A stretch of DNA of 26,482 bases from CAYVNU01 sp964453265. GTDB lineage: Bacteria > Patescibacteriota > Doudnabacteria > UBA920. The translations under genes and the position numbers were made by a program. The notes below the pieces were generated by a model. The model ran no database searches and was not told where the DNA came from. It saw only the letters and a list, made by a program, of their open reading frames with translations. The DNA lies in the NCBI GenBank assembly GCA_964453265.1, contig CAYVNU010000016.1:1-26482 (forward strand). The letters run 5' to 3'. Positions 25,946 to 26,482 of the stretch are shown piece by piece (the stretch's first letter is position 1; each line of letters opens with the position of its first letter).

Positions 25946-26038
25946 TTTACGAAATACGAAAAAGTACGAAAGTACGAATTAAAGTTTCTACGCTCCGAAC
26001 TTTTGTTCGTAAGTTCGTAAAGATTCGTACTTCGTAAA
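25946..26038. repeat. AT-rich palindrome filling the gap between def and the exonuclease paralogue
   Basis: 33-nt arms (25946-25978, 26006-26038). Each has four TACGAA/TTCGTA units at spacing 2, 4 and 1; the units match perfectly while the spacers do not. The element reaches from 3 nt before the paralogue ATG to the def stop codon. Same design as 25324-25404 with a different unit. Confidence 0.87.
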
Positions 26039-26482
26039 TTATATCTTTAATGCTTTAACCAATTCTTCTCCCTTAGTGTATTTCTTTATTAAATCTATAA
26101 TTAAAACACCGTTAGTATGATCTATTTCATGCTGGGCAACCCTAGATATCCAACCATCATCGGAAATTTTTACAGTTTCTCCCAAATGATTTTGTGCTTC
26201 TATGACTACTTTTTTTGGCCGCCTCACCATGCCGTAAATCCCAGGCAGCGATAAACACCCTTCTTCAATTTCAATTTTTTTAAAACCCCTGGATTTAATT
26301 TTAGGATTATATAGCGCAAAAATCGGCACGCCTGATTTTTCCAAATTTATAATAATTAATTTAACAGACTTGCCAACTTGGGGAGCAGCAAGGCCAATAC
26401 CATCTGCGTTCCTAACTGTTTCTATCATATCTTTAGTCAGCTTTTGCATTTCTTTTGACAATGGAAAAACAACCGCCTCAGT
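26039..26482 (-). CDS. def: Peptide deformylase, 5' end beyond the window
   Basis: Removes the N-formyl group from new proteins; Fe/Zn metalloenzyme of the cytosol. All three motifs are present: GIGLAAPQVG (motif 1), EGCLSLPG (motif 2, metal-binding Cys) and AQHEIDHTNG (motif 3, HExxH). The frame stays open to the window edge: codons before the TTG at 26461 read TEAVVFP, which fits the normal family sequence before LSKEMQKL. The real start therefore lies outside and 148 codons of the gene are visible here. It forms a translation-related cluster with fmt, separated by the two exonuclease-type genes. Confidence 0.94.
   Translation of the reverse strand, partial: TEAVVFPLSKEMQKLTKDMIETVRNADGIGLAAPQVGKSVKLIIINLEKSGVPIFALYNPKIKSRGFKKIEIEEGCLSLPGIYGMVRRPKKVVIEAQNHLGETVKISDDGWISRVAQHEIDHTNGVLIIDLIKKYTKGEELVKALKI

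Noticed and set aside
25324..26038. CRISPR array, because of spaced repeated words
   Set aside because: The units are 6 nt with 1-4 nt spacing and inverted symmetry, not 25-40 nt direct repeats with unique spacers; no cas gene is present.
1..26482. Recoded TGA (as in Gracilibacteria/SR1)
   Set aside because: Several genes end at TGA in sensible places (3453, 5867, 24735), and no conserved gene needs TGA read-through.

Overview
The window reads as an AT-rich bacterial chromosome scaffold, most likely from a Candidate Phyla Radiation (Patescibacteria, Parcubacteria-like) organism. This is inference. It rests on small tightly packed genes, many small membrane or extracellular proteins of unknown family, few clear Shine-Dalgarno sites, an ECF sigma factor paired with a large membrane-anchored glycine-rich protein, and typical short-genome housekeeping genes (rarA, queA, fmt, def, mltG, HU, L33). 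TGA is used as a stop (ends at 3453, 5867 and 24735), so the code is the standard bacterial one. One 100-N scaffold gap (3296-3395) breaks a gene.

Layout. 4-3710 (minus): S-adenosylhomocysteinase, two anchored proteins of unknown family, a gap-broken P-loop kinase and a GIY-YIG protein. 3711-4650: a repeat-rich tRNA region with an intact tRNA-Trp, the two halves of a second, split tRNA-Trp, ribosomal protein L33 and tRNA-Thr. 4849-6415 (plus): three overlapping membrane-protein genes. 6448-9586: a MarR regulator with its promoter and operator, then a compact five-ORF operon starting with a 2H phosphoesterase and an HExxH metalloprotease. 9658-16722 (plus): ABC exporter, type IV pilin-like protein, ABC-F ATPase, DedA protein, glycosyltransferase and RarA. 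16923-19010 (minus): ECF sigma factor with a probable anti-sigma partner. 19105-23531 (plus): ProX-like editing protein, unknown membrane protein, QueA, HU, YjbQ and MltG. 23701-26482 (minus): Fmt, an active-looking DEDDh exonuclease, a catalytically degenerate tandem copy of it, and peptide deformylase (cut by the window edge). Fmt and Def put the formyl and remove it, framing this last cluster as translation-related.

The strongest unusual signal is a set of short palindromic DNA elements lying inside genes without breaking the reading frame. One type (core CGCYRARGCTTCGGCGGAC) is in the ABC-F ATPase, RarA and Fmt, with a diverged copy between genes. A second, exactly 30-nt double palindrome is in the ABC exporter and the exonuclease, 26 of 30 bases identical, giving nearly the same peptide. 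A third GC-rich palindrome sits in the anticodon-loop region of the split tRNA-Trp and between genes. The behaviour resembles Rickettsia palindromic elements, but the sequences here look distinct. Other points: an AT-rich palindrome built of spaced TTMGTA-type units fills two neighbouring intergenic gaps, a 38-nt perfect palindrome lies inside queA, and at least four genes show an extended -10 box placed 6-7 nt before the ATG, predicting leaderless mRNAs.
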